From assembly GCA_016471375.1 (NCBI GenBank), contig WGLZ01000051.1, forward strand, positions 1 to 32,393: 32,393 nucleotides of DNA, given 5' to 3'. The stretch's first letter is position 1, and each line of letters begins with the position of its first letter. Source of the stretch: Cyanobacteria bacterium RI_101. GTDB lineage: Bacteria; Cyanobacteriota; Cyanobacteriia; Cyanobacteriales; Microcystaceae. Shown here in pieces: positions 1 to 5,743 of this stretch. The notes beneath the pieces are model-generated. The model was not told the origin of the DNA. It worked only from the letters and a program-made list of their open reading frames with translations, and made no database searches. The position numbers and the translations under genes were made by a program.

Positions 1-109
1 AAAATTCTATGCCTCCTACTTTGAGATAATAGGGATCATGGGTAATTCTCCACCCTTCTTTTTCAAGAGCGTGTTTGACAATCGAGTGGGTGGCATCTCT
101 AGCGGACAT
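1..109 (-). CDS. xisH: XisH family protein, N-terminal part (cut by window edge)
   Basis: The reverse strand from an ATG at 109 runs open to the window edge and encodes about 36 residues beginning MSARDATHSIVKHALEKEGW, followed by an ITHDPYYLKVGG-like stretch. This matches my memory of the start of XisH, the fdxN-element excision controlling factor family, which has a small nuclease-like fold and is usually followed by xisI. Such genes are common in cyanobacteria that make no heterocysts, where their role is unclear. The gene begins only 17 bases after the stop of a truncated kinase fragment on the same strand, so its natural upstream region seems to have been replaced. No good Shine-Dalgarno sequence precedes the ATG. 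Only the first third of the protein is visible, so the assignment rests on the N-terminal motif. Confidence 0.72.
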   Translation of the reverse strand, partial: MSARDATHSIVKHALEKEGWRITHDPYYLKVGGIEF

Positions 110-126
110 AGAAGTTTGTTTGAATT

Positions 127-324
127 TTACTGTTTAATCACACAGTGGAGCCGGGACGGCTTATCCAAGTCCACCGCCAAGAGCGTTTTCCCAAATCCCC
201 CCTGACCAATCAACTTCAGCGCCTGGTAACGCCCCTTTAACCAGAGCTTTTGACCGCACTTGTGACAAAATCGATGGGTTTCCGGGTTGACCGCTAGACA
301 ATCGGGGTTAAGACACAGACTCAT
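127..324 (-). pseudogene. Truncated Ser/Thr kinase, N-terminal fragment (copy A)
   Basis: This 65-residue frame is nearly identical to residues 1-65 of the intact kinase at 5744-7390. It has the N-terminal zinc ribbon (CLNPDC and CHKCGQ, four cysteines), the start of the kinase domain with glycine loop GQGGFGK, and the VIK lysine segment. Immediately after VIKQ the frame meets TAA, where the intact copy continues with FFPQG. The catalytic loop, DFG motif and C-terminal domain are missing, so it cannot be a working kinase. The break coincides with the leader of xisH, which suggests a recombination junction. It could still yield a small zinc-ribbon peptide, but I treat it as a pseudogene. Confidence 0.85.
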
Positions 325-383
325 GGCGCGACTAAGAACAGACCGATAGCTCTATCATGCCCCAAATCTTCCGGCTCGGCGCC
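325..383 (-). repeat. Kinase leader repeat, copy A
   Basis: The roughly 60 bases upstream of kinase fragment A are nearly identical to the sequences upstream of kinase fragments at 1947, 5460 and 7390. The shared part runs from the start codon through a GACCGATAGCT core and a CATGCCCCAAAT core to a CGGCGC end. The repeat therefore includes the 5' leader, and probably the promoter, of the kinase gene. No clear -35/-10 pair could be assigned. Confidence 0.75.
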
Positions 384-433
384 GGTTATGGAGATTTCCC
401 GCTGAAACCTGAATCTAAAACCGCAAGCTTTGG

Positions 434-439
434 TATAAT
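434..439 (+). promoter_or_regulatory. Possible -10 box upstream of the HicB-like gene
   Basis: A perfect TATAAT lies 19 bases before the ATG of the HicB-like gene at 458. No convincing -35 element was found at the usual distance. The short leader would fit transcription starting just before the gene, so this is a tentative promoter for the two-gene unit. Confidence 0.3.
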
Positions 440-457
440 TACTGCTCGACGCCGTTA

Positions 458-661
458 ATGGAGCAAGACTTGAGGTCAAAAATAAAATACAAAGTCGCTC
501 TCCGAAAAACAGAAGAAGGTTTTAGCGTTTCCTGCCCAGGTTTACCCGGTTGCTGGTCTCAGGGACGGACAGAACAGGAGGCGCTGGAAAATATTGCGGA
601 CGCAATAACTAACTACATTGCGGTGTCTGCGGAATTGGCCGCAACCGAGGATGTGGAATGA
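458..661 (+). CDS. HicB-like antitoxin / UPF0150 protein
   Basis: The 67-residue product has the classic partial-RNase-H HicB fold signature: YKVALRKTEEGFSVSCPGLPGC, here split as an opening strand, then a GFSVSCPGLPGC core, then a TEQEALENIADAI helix. HicB proteins normally neutralise the mRNA interferase HicA and bind DNA through a C-terminal domain. This one is short and has no DNA-binding tail. It ends in an ATGA overlap with the next gene, which encodes a winged-helix regulator rather than HicA, so the two are almost certainly translationally coupled. A TATAAT stands just upstream. The fold assignment is firm; a role as an antitoxin is inferred, because no toxin lies next to it. Confidence 0.75.
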   Translation: MEQDLRSKIKYKVALRKTEEGFSVSCPGLPGCWSQGRTEQEALENIADAITNYIAVSAELAATEDVE

Positions 662-1008
662 TGAACACGGTCGTTCTCGAAGTTCGCTCTTTGGCGGATA
701 GCCTTGCGGACTCCGCTGAAGCCATGAAAACGGGGAAGCCAGAAATAGAAGCTCGTATTAGTTTTGCGGAGCCGGAACTTCTTTGGCAAGTTTTGACCGC
801 TAAGCGATGGGAACTCCTCAAGGTCATGCGCGGCGCTGGCCCGATTTCGATCCGAGAGGTCGCGAGGCGGGCCCGTCGCGACGTCAAAGCGGTGCATGGA
901 GATGTTACCGCTCTCCTCAATGCCGGTATTCTGAGTCGAGCGGAGGATGGTGGCGTCGAGTTTCCGTTTGAAGCGGTCAAGCTAGAATTTATTCTAGAGG
1001 CCGTCTGA
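658..1008 (+). CDS. Winged-helix DNA-binding protein, HVO_A0114/TumA-like
   Basis: The product is a 116-residue protein. Its N-terminal half contains FAEPELLWQVLTAKRWELL, a hallmark of the HVO_A0114 family of small DNA-binding proteins. A helix-turn-helix follows, around PISIREVARRARRDVKAVHG, and then a wing with GGVEFPFEAVKLEF. Members of this family are known as antitoxin/regulator partners of TumE (DUF6516) toxins. The start overlaps the stop of the HicB-like gene by four bases (ATGA). ATG codons stand at both 658 and 661, and the first is chosen. No TumE-type toxin is visible on either side. GC content and codon use are higher than in the AT-rich pairs that follow. It is probably the regulator of a small operon that has lost, or never had, a standard toxin. 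Confidence 0.7.
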   Translation: MMNTVVLEVRSLADSLADSAEAMKTGKPEIEARISFAEPELLWQVLTAKRWELLKVMRGAGPISIREVARRARRDVKAVHGDVTALLNAGILSRAEDGGVEFPFEAVKLEFILEAV

Positions 1009-1062
1009 AGCGACCCTCCCCTTTAATAATAATACTACTGTCTCTTTTGAGGAGAAAATTCT

Positions 1063-1317
1063 ATGCTGACATTACCCATCACCAAAGATCAACTTTTATT
1101 GCTCATTGATCAACTATCCACCACAGAAAAGCAAGAAATATTGCAATATCTCGGCCAAACCCATCCCGAAGTCTTAGATCCAAAGGAGAATAGTTCTGAA
1201 CAATTAACGGAAGATGCCTTAAATATGGTCGCCGTTTTTGAACGTCTGACTCAGAACGCTCAGGCAAAAGGTTTAACCGAGGAAATCTTAGAGGAGTTAT
1301 TAGCTGATGAGTCCTGA
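1063..1317 (+). CDS. Antitoxin of a PIN_3-type toxin-antitoxin pair
   Basis: This is an 84-residue acidic helical protein that begins MLTLPITKDQLLLLIDQL and ends in EEILEELLADES. It has no recognisable enzyme motif. An AGGAGA ribosome-binding site lies at 1050-1055, seven bases before the ATG, and fixes the start. The last codons overlap the start of a PIN-domain toxin by 11 bases, the usual antitoxin-first layout of VapBC-like operons. The N-terminal helix-rich part would be expected to mediate dimerisation and the acidic tail to wrap the toxin. The assignment depends on context, since the sequence itself is not diagnostic. Confidence 0.7.
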   Translation: MLTLPITKDQLLLLIDQLSTTEKQEILQYLGQTHPEVLDPKENSSEQLTEDALNMVAVFERLTQNAQAKGLTEEILEELLADES

Positions 1318-1720
1318 ACAAGTTGTGGTTGACACTAATGTCTTTATTAGCGCCGCCTTAACAGACGGTTTAGCTAGACAAGCGATTGTCAAGGTCTTAA
1401 AACATTTTACGATTCTGCAATCCGTCCCGACTTATGAGGAATTAAGATCAAGGATTTACAAGAAAAAATTTGATAAGTATCTCTCTGAGAGAGAGCGGCT
1501 TGACTTTTTAACAGTTATCCAGCAAAATAGCGTCATCATAGAAACCTCCTTAAAAATTACAGATTGTCGAGATCCAGACGACAACAAGTTTCTAGAAATC
1601 GCCATTAAAGCCCAAGCGAAATATCTGATTACGGGAGACGATGATTTATTGGCGCTGAGAGTCGAGCCTCCTTATCAAAAACTAATCATTACCCCTGTAG
1701 AATTTTTACAAAGTGGTTAA
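1307..1720 (+). CDS. Putative toxin of the COG1569 / PIN_3 family
   Basis: The 137-residue PIN-domain protein starts MSPEQVVVDTNVFISAAL, where DTNVFISA carries the first catalytic aspartate. The second acidic cluster is TDCRDPDDNKFLEIAI, and the third is YLITGDDDLLAL. This spacing is typical of the PIN_3 (COG1569) group of predicted ribonuclease toxins, and all the metal-binding acidic residues are present. It is translationally coupled to the upstream 84-residue antitoxin. Length is normal for the family, so the pair looks intact and functional, unlike most of its neighbours. The RNA target is not predictable from sequence. Confidence 0.88.
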   Translation: MSPEQVVVDTNVFISAALTDGLARQAIVKVLKHFTILQSVPTYEELRSRIYKKKFDKYLSERERLDFLTVIQQNSVIIETSLKITDCRDPDDNKFLEIAIKAQAKYLITGDDDLLALRVEPPYQKLIITPVEFLQSG

Positions 1721-1775
1721 AACAATGATGCAAAATACCCTCGAAACCGTTGATAAATACGCTGAGTGATCCGCC

Positions 1776-1934
1776 ATGACCGAACAAACCCAAAGACAAC
1801 TCGGAAGCATCCTCTGGGGCATCGCCGACCAACTCTGCGGCGCTATGGACCCCGACAACTATCCCCAACTCCAAGCCGACGACTGTCGCATTCATTTAAG
1901 TTATCCTACCCCCATTACCCTAGACGGGGTTTAA
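1776..1934 (+). pseudogene. hsdM: HsdM (type I restriction methylase) N-terminal remnant
   Basis: An ATG at 1776 opens a 52-residue frame that begins MTEQTQRQLGSILWGIADQL, followed by CGAMDPDNY. This resembles the conserved N-terminus of type I restriction-modification M subunits (typically IADxLRGxMDADDFRDYML). The resemblance stops after DNY. The rest of the frame is unrelated and runs into a kinase leader repeat, ending at TAA in 1932-1934. The methylase domain (NPPF motif) is absent. A short frame at 1725-1769 (MMQNTLETVDKYAE) precedes it and was not recognised. The piece is best read as a relic of a lost hsd locus. Confidence 0.55.
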
Positions 1935-2000
1935 GACACTAACTCATGGGGCGACTAACTACAGACCGATAGCTCCATCATGCCCCAAATTCTTGCCTCG
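1932..2000 (-). repeat. Kinase leader repeat, copy B, with degenerate start
   Basis: The leader sequence found upstream of the other kinase fragments recurs here. It includes an ATG at 1947 and the codons for Met-Ser, but the third codon, CAG in the intact copy, is TAG. Only about six further codons keep recognisable similarity before the HsdM remnant takes over. It is a trace of a fourth kinase 5' end, without a usable coding region. Confidence 0.65.
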
Positions 2001-2062
2001 GCGCTGTCCTTCGGGCTAAAGTGCGTCGGGTATTGCCGCCGTAACGCGCCTTTACGCTAAGG

Positions 2063-2088
2063 TTTGACGCATTGCCTTGTCGCTAACC
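2063..2088 (+). repeat. Short repeat, TTTGACG...GCTAAC type, copy 1
   Basis: The segment beginning TTTGACGCATTGC and ending CGCTAACC is similar to one at 5667-5692, which begins TTTGACGGGTTGC and ends TGCTAACAC. Both lie in non-coding DNA just beyond a kinase leader repeat, so they may mark a larger decayed repeat unit. From 2001 to 2116 I see no gene. Confidence 0.35.
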
Positions 2089-2116
2089 ATGACTAGCTTA
2101 AATCAGAAATTTTGCT

Positions 2117-2431
2117 ATGAGCACCACTTCCTTTGATCCCAATCGCTCTGTTGCGACTCTGACAATGGGTGAACTTGAAACCTTTATTCGAGCGACTATT
2201 AGCCAGTCTATCTCCTCGCAAACCGATAATCTTATCCCCACAGAACGTGATCTTAACGCTCCCTTTGATGTCACGGCTCCCTCTTTTTTAGACATTATTG
2301 AAGGACACCTTGCCAATGTCCCAGAAGAGGCTTGGGAAGAAGTTCCTAGTGATACCGCTAAGAACTTTAAAGGCTCTCTGGGGATCACGCCGAGGACTGT
2401 ATCCTGTTATACAATTACGATTTGGCGTTAA
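2117..2431 (+). CDS. Antitoxin-like protein upstream of a broken PIN toxin
   Basis: The frame encodes 104 residues. The first 80 or so look like a cyanobacterial PIN-partner antitoxin: a MSTTSFDPNRSVATLTMGEL opening, a helical segment ending in ISQSISSQ, then an acidic AHLANVPEEAWEEVP-like stretch (here GHLANVPEEAWEEVP). The last 20 residues, from GSLGITPRTV onward, have a different character and may reflect a frameshift or insertion near 2370. A PIN toxin start lies 88 bases downstream at 2520, further than in a normal coupled pair. I therefore call it a probable antitoxin with a damaged C-terminus. Confidence 0.5.
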   Translation: MSTTSFDPNRSVATLTMGELETFIRATISQSISSQTDNLIPTERDLNAPFDVTAPSFLDIIEGHLANVPEEAWEEVPSDTAKNFKGSLGITPRTVSCYTITIWR

Positions 2432-2519
2432 CTCAGAAAAGCTCATCCAGTAAGGGTTCTGGCCAATTGACTCCCTAACTACCAGCCTCATTCCCGGAGA
2501 GCCACTTTAAAGATTATCT

Positions 2520-2705
2520 ATGACTCCAGTCTTTTCTGATACAGGCTTTTGGATTGCCCTCTTTCATCGGCAAGACAGTTTACATTATCAAGCCATTAAA
2601 CTTTATCAACAAATACAGCAACAAAAAAGACGAATTATCACCTCGGAAATGGTACTAACAGAAGTCCTCAATTTTTTCTCAAATTTAATCTGCCGGGAAT
2701 CATAG
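2520..2705 (+). pseudogene. VapC-like PIN toxin, truncated after about 55 residues
   Basis: The ATG at 2520 starts MTPVFSDTGFWIALFHRQDS, with the first PIN aspartate in SDTGFWIA, and continues to IITSEMVLTEVLNFFSNL with the second acidic residue (MVLTEV). The frame then ends after ICRES at 2705. A full PIN domain needs about 130-140 residues and two more acidic positions, so the C-terminal half is missing. Downstream, 2706-2783, there is no trace of the remainder, and the next gene belongs to a different toxin-antitoxin system. A deletion between the two modules explains this best. Confidence 0.75.
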
Positions 2706-2783
2706 CCCTTTAGGGTGGTGAGGATGTCAAACTGGATAGAGTCAGCCCTATGAGGATTTTCTTAAGTTCATTTATACTTTTTA

Positions 2784-3038
2784 GTGATAAGCAAAAAACC
2801 TAAACTGTTAGAACAAATTTTATCTTCCGCCAAGAATATCTCATTTGCCGATTTTTCTAGCTTGATAAAGTCCTTTGGTTTTCGTCTTTCCCGAGTTGAG
2901 GGAAGTCACCATATTTTTGTCCATCCTCATGTTAGCGAATTGGTGAATATCCAAAATATCAAAGGACAGGCAAAACCTTATCAAATCAAACAATTTTTAG
3001 CTTTACTTGAAAAGTACAATCTCAAACAAGAGGATTAA
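2784..3038 (+). CDS. hicA: HicA-type mRNA interferase toxin
   Basis: The product is an 84-residue HicA-like toxin with a double-stranded RNA-binding-like fold. It shows FADFSSLIKSFGFRLSRVEG followed by SHHIFVHP, where the central histidine of GSHHIF is the catalytic residue of the family. NIQNIKGQAKPYQIKQF then matches the conserved C-terminal part. The start is GTG at 2784, the only codon that includes the conserved KLLEQIL helix. The gene directly precedes a hicB gene whose ATG begins on the next base after its stop. The toxin is full length, but its antitoxin is truncated, so it may be unexpressed, inactive, or controlled by another HicB. Confidence 0.85.
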   Translation: MISKKPKLLEQILSSAKNISFADFSSLIKSFGFRLSRVEGSHHIFVHPHVSELVNIQNIKGQAKPYQIKQFLALLEKYNLKQED

Positions 3039-3137
3039 ATGATGAAAGACTATCACATTAATATTTTTTATAGCGAGGAAGATGAGGGTTATATTGCGGA
3101 AATTCCCGATCTGAGTTACTGCTCAGCTTTCGGCTAG
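3039..3137 (+). pseudogene. hicB: HicB antitoxin, N-terminal fragment
   Basis: Starting at tandem ATGs directly after hicA, this frame encodes 32 residues. They begin MMKDYHINIFYSEEDEGYIA and continue EIPDLSYCSAFG, the typical opening of HicB. It stops at TAG exactly where the family normally continues with a GETPEEAL-like helix. The C-terminal half and any DNA-binding part are gone. The loss faces another loss: the convergent RelE-like gene is also cut a few tens of bases away, so one deletion probably removed the 3' ends of both. Confidence 0.8.
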
Positions 3138-3297
3138 CCCCCCCTAAGTGGTGCACTTCATTTTTGAATCGGCGGTGTAAGGAGGGATGAGAGGGATTAC
3201 TTTGCCAAAGCTGGTAGGCTCTCTGCGCTCTTTCCTGAATGTCGGAGGATAACGCTCTATACGTTCTCCAAAAATCAGGGGTTGTTAAGGACTTCAT
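3058..3297 (-). pseudogene. RelE/HigB-like toxin, truncated
   Basis: The first 42 or so residues begin MKSLTTPDFWRTYRALSSDI and continue through QERAQRAYQLWQSNPSHPSL. This is the characteristic start of a RelE-superfamily toxin of the kind common in cyanobacteria. After SLHRRF (near 3170) similarity ends, and the frame continues antisense through the hicB fragment, which is not meaningful coding. The catalytic C-terminal strands (normally VRVGxxYR-like) are missing. Its start overlaps the end of the upstream antitoxin gene by 23 bases, which confirms the original operon. The toxin must be inactive. Confidence 0.72.
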
Positions 3298-3496
3298 CCA
3301 GGGGTTTCACTCTGTTGGCTGAAATGTCGTCTTGTACGGAGCTAATCAAGCGCTCCAACTTCCCAGAGTCTAAATCTGATTCAATCTGACGATCCCAAGT
3401 TTCTTCGAGATAGGATTCCAACCAGTCGGCAAGCTGTCGGATGTCTCTTTCTGGCAATTGCTGGATTGCCATTTCAATCTCTAGTAATTTAGTCAT
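3275..3496 (-). CDS. Antitoxin of the RelE-like pair
   Basis: The product is a 73-residue acidic helical protein with MTKLLEIEMAIQQLPERDI, then RQLADWLESYLEETWDRQIE and a tail ending in KPLDEVLNNP. The LPERDIRQLADWLESYLE helix is typical of small antitoxins encoded just upstream of RelE/ParE-like toxins. It overlaps the start of the truncated toxin by 23 bases. No Shine-Dalgarno sequence is evident. The reading frame is intact even though its toxin is not, so it may persist as an orphan antitoxin. Confidence 0.7.
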   Translation of the reverse strand: MTKLLEIEMAIQQLPERDIRQLADWLESYLEETWDRQIESDLDSGKLERLISSVQDDISANRVKPLDEVLNNP

Positions 3497-3498
3497 GG

Positions 3499-3804
3499 TT
3501 AAAGCAATAGGGGTTTTGTCGATTGTATAACAGCTTTAAAGCGGTTGGAGTCTGACGGAGTGATGAAACAATCTGGTTGCCCCGGCACTTGGGTTTCGTC
3601 AACCAGGCGCCGGAAACTGAGTCCTGTGCGCCTCGCAATGTAAGCCGCGGCTTCAAGCACCGCCCCTTCCCGTTCTTCAAACTCGTCGCCCCACCAGTCG
3701 GGCAGTAGCGTGTCGCGGACGGTGGAGCGAGTTAGGCCAATAGCGCCTAGGCGCCGATAAAGCGCCGTCATGGAAATACTCGCGTTGGATTGGGAGTCTA
3801 ACAT
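3499..3804 (-). pseudogene. Truncated unidentified protein (possible N-terminus of an ImmA/IrrE-type protein)
   Basis: Residues 12-68 form a coherent segment: MTALYRRLGAIGLTRSTVRD, then LLPDWWGDEF and LEAAAYIARRTGLSFRRLVD. A YRRL...LPDWW...YIARRTGL pattern of this kind precedes ImmA/IrrE-type metallopeptidase domains in some proteins, but no HExxH motif follows here. From about residue 72 the frame is encoded by a dispersed repeat (R1, 3551-3590) and ends soon after. The gene therefore looks cut by a repeat-linked rearrangement. The family suggestion is weak; the truncation is more certain. It lies directly upstream of, and on the same strand as, the RelB-like antitoxin. Confidence 0.45.
3551..3590 (+). 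repeat. 40-bp dispersed repeat R1
   Basis: Begins TCTGACGGAGTGATGAAACA and ends CCCCGGCACTT. It aligns without gaps to R2 (3834-3873) and R3 (7451-7489), sharing CTGACGG, GT, AAAC, the GTT core and CCGGC. It overlaps the end of the truncated gene at 3499-3804 and supplies that frame's last residues. Confidence 0.6.
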
Positions 3805-3833
3805 GGCGCCTCCCTCAGCCCCTTGGGCGCCGG

Positions 3834-3873
3834 TCTGACGGAGTAGTAAAACGATTTAGTTAATCCGGCGCTT
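3834..3873 (+). repeat. 40-bp dispersed repeat R2
   Basis: Begins TCTGACGGAGTAGTAAAACG and ends AATCCGGCGCTT. It is about 75-80% identical to R1 and R3 by eye and lies between the truncated gene and the VapC45-like gene. A GGCGCC palindrome directly precedes it, as for R3. Confidence 0.6.
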
Positions 3874-3907
3874 GATGCTAGTGGTTTGCAGAGTTAATTG
3901 TAGGATT

Positions 3908-4333
3908 TTACAAATCATTTATGAATGCTATAAGATCTTGGCGTGATTTGAATAGGACTACTTTTCGATTGCGATTAATTTTTGCAATAAAAGGTGAGTC
4001 GTAATCCCTAATTTTCTCTTCTATCTTCTCTATTGTTTCTTGAAAAATAGTTGCCATTTCTTGACTACAAATATTACCCGAAGTTAAAATAAATACTCTG
4101 GCATTAAATTGCGCTATCGATGAGATTTCAAGAAAGTTGCGACCAATATTTATATCTTTGGTTAGTACTATCCATCCTTTTTGACTCACAATAGGGAGCC
4201 ATTCTGTATCAGGACACTCTGGAACAAAATGATCATTGTGAAATTCAACACTGCGACCAATATCTCGTAACGCTCTTCCGACAGACTTGCCCAAAGCTCT
4301 ATCAATGAAGAAGATATAAGGGGGAGGAATCAT
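3908..4333 (-). CDS. VapC45-like PIN-like toxin
   Basis: The 141-residue protein begins MIPPPYIFFIDRALGKSVGR. The FIDRALG motif puts an aspartate near the N-terminus, and VLTKDINIG follows about 45 residues later. This is the arrangement of the PIN-like domain (VapC45 / Mut7-C-like) family, not of classical PIN toxins. It is translationally coupled (ATGA overlap at 4330-4333) to an upstream DUF433 protein, the known partner type in Mycobacterium tuberculosis VapBC45. The pair is AT-rich and lacks GGCGCC, unlike the core genes, which suggests acquisition. It appears full length. Activity as an RNase is inferred from family membership. Confidence 0.78.
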   Translation of the reverse strand: MIPPPYIFFIDRALGKSVGRALRDIGRSVEFHNDHFVPECPDTEWLPIVSQKGWIVLTKDINIGRNFLEISSIAQFNARVFILTSGNICSQEMATIFQETIEKIEEKIRDYDSPFIAKINRNRKVVLFKSRQDLIAFINDL

Positions 4334-5055
4334 GCAACTTTTTGTTTTAAGCTTGACTCGAATTGAATGACCTTGGCAATAATGCTAGGGTCAAAATCAT
4401 ATTCATCTGCAATTTTTTCATAAGAATCTCCTGCTCTATAGAGATCGGCAATCACCCTTGTTGGAATTCCAGTTCCAGTAATCGTGGGTTTTCCAAATGA
4501 AATGACAGGGCTAATTGTAATAATTTTGGGTTCTTCTTTGATGTTGTTGTCAATATAAGGAAATAGCTTATTTACAATATTTTGTTCATCCCATTCAACA
4601 CGAGTTAAGAGATTATCTAATATGTTTTTGATAGCTAATTGTCCTTTTTGAGATGCGTTAATTAAATTACCTAGATGATCTAGAAAAAGATTAGTTCCAT
4701 CTGTTCTAAATTCCTTTCTTATAAGAGGATGTTTGGTACCAAGTTGATCACTAACGTAGTCTAGGGCAACATGAACATTTTCAAGGGAAATCTTATGCTC
4801 TTTTCTGATCACTCTCAAGACATGGGCTTCCACAAGGTTAACGAAGGAGAGTTGGGAGAGTTGGGGACTGGGGCGGTCAATTAAGGGGGCAAACTCTTTT
4901 TTTCCGGAGGCCGTGGTATAGGGACGTCCTTTTAGCCAACTGTTCAATGTAGGTATGGGAATATGCAGATAGCGTGAAGCGTCAGCTACCGTATAGGCTG
5001 GGATATGATAAATTTTCTGTTCCCACTTTGTTGTAGATAACGCTGTCTCAAGCAT
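4330..5055 (-). CDS. DUF433 antitoxin with N-terminal helix-turn-helix (VapB45-like)
   Basis: This 241-residue protein has an N-terminal MerR-like helix-turn-helix (YTVADASRYLHIPIPTLNSW), a central region of unknown fold, and a C-terminal DUF433 domain at about 175-235. In that domain SFGKPTITGTGIPTRVIADL precedes a second helix-turn-helix, YEKIADEYDFDPSIIAKVI. This architecture is that of VapB45-type antitoxins, much larger than most. It overlaps its PIN-like toxin by four bases. It is probably autoregulatory. It is one of only two complete toxin-antitoxin pairs in this zone, the other being the PIN_3 pair. Confidence 0.8.
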   Translation of the reverse strand: MLETALSTTKWEQKIYHIPAYTVADASRYLHIPIPTLNSWLKGRPYTTASGKKEFAPLIDRPSPQLSQLSFVNLVEAHVLRVIRKEHKISLENVHVALDYVSDQLGTKHPLIRKEFRTDGTNLFLDHLGNLINASQKGQLAIKNILDNLLTRVEWDEQNIVNKLFPYIDNNIKEEPKIITISPVISFGKPTITGTGIPTRVIADLYRAGDSYEKIADEYDFDPSIIAKVIQFESSLKQKVA

Positions 5056-5067
5056 GATTAAGAAAGA

Positions 5068-5460
5068 TTACCTGTTTTGTCTGAAGATTATTTGCCTATT
5101 ATAGGCCGATCCTATCACTGGCTTTGCTTTTCCCTTAAGAAAACTTAACAATTTTCTATGACAGACCCCCAACTCTCCCTCAATATCCCTACAACTAGCG
5201 TTAATGACGTTCGCAAATACTATTTTGAGCCGATTAAGGGTTCTCCCATTCTCAATTGGAAGGAAAAGCGATCCTTTACCAATCCCCACTAGTACTCTTC
5301 CCAACGGCAGGAACGCCATGGTGAGCCGGTAGAGGGTTGGTTGAATCAGCTTCAGCGCCTGGTAACGCTCCTTTAACCAGAGCTTTTGACCGCATTTGTG
5401 GCAAAATTTATGGGTTTCCGGGTTGACCGCTAGACAATCGGGGTTAAGACACTGACTCAT
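5068..5460 (-). pseudogene. Kinase N-terminal fragment (copy C) fused to unrelated sequence
   Basis: Residues 1-39 repeat the start of the intact kinase at 5744-7390: zinc ribbon CLNPDC...CHKCGQK, then LWLKERYQALKLI. The glycine loop and everything after are replaced at about 5343 by sequence with no kinase character. The remaining 90 residues run antisense to a separate short plus-strand frame at 5158-5292, so they are unlikely to be a real protein. It is another truncated duplicate of the kinase 5' end. Confidence 0.75.
5158..5292 (+). pseudogene. Short unidentified N-terminal fragment
   Basis: A 44-residue frame begins MTDPQLSLNIPTTSVNDVRK and continues YYFEPIKGSPILNWKEKR before a TAG. 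It has protein-like composition and codon use, and reads like the start of a larger conserved protein, but I do not recognise it. It is bounded downstream by kinase fragment C on the opposite strand, so it was probably cut by the same rearrangement. Confidence 0.35.
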
Positions 5461-5515
5461 GGCGCGACTAAGTACAGACCGATAGCTCTATCATGCCCCA
5501 AATTCCCCGAGCCGG
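5461..5515 (-). repeat. Kinase leader repeat, copy C
   Basis: Same leader as copies A, B and D, with the GACCGATAGCT and CATGCCCCAAAT cores. Similarity fades after GAGCCGGCGC. Beyond it, 5516-5743 is a non-coding stretch in which I see only a short TTTGACG...GCTAAC repeat and no gene. Confidence 0.75.
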
Positions 5516-5666
5516 CGCGAAGCTGGCTCCGCCTTCCCTCGGCATTGCCCAGCTTTTGGCGAAACTCCAATCGCGACGCTCCATAAGCTAAAAATCGCCA
5601 AAAAATTATGGTTAGAAGCCGCTCAGGCTTAAGCAAACCGATTCCTCTTGCCTGTTAGGACGGGGC

Positions 5667-5692
5667 TTTGACGGGTTGCGCTGGTGCTAACA
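5667..5692 (+). repeat. Short repeat, TTTGACG...GCTAAC type, copy 2
   Basis: Partner of the segment at 2063-2088. It lies in the gap between the kinase leader copy C and the 3' end of the intact kinase. The match is short and imperfect. Confidence 0.35.
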
Positions 5693-5743
5693 CATTCTAC
5701 GGTTAACTCGGATGCTTGCGCAATACCTAAAAACTAACGCATC

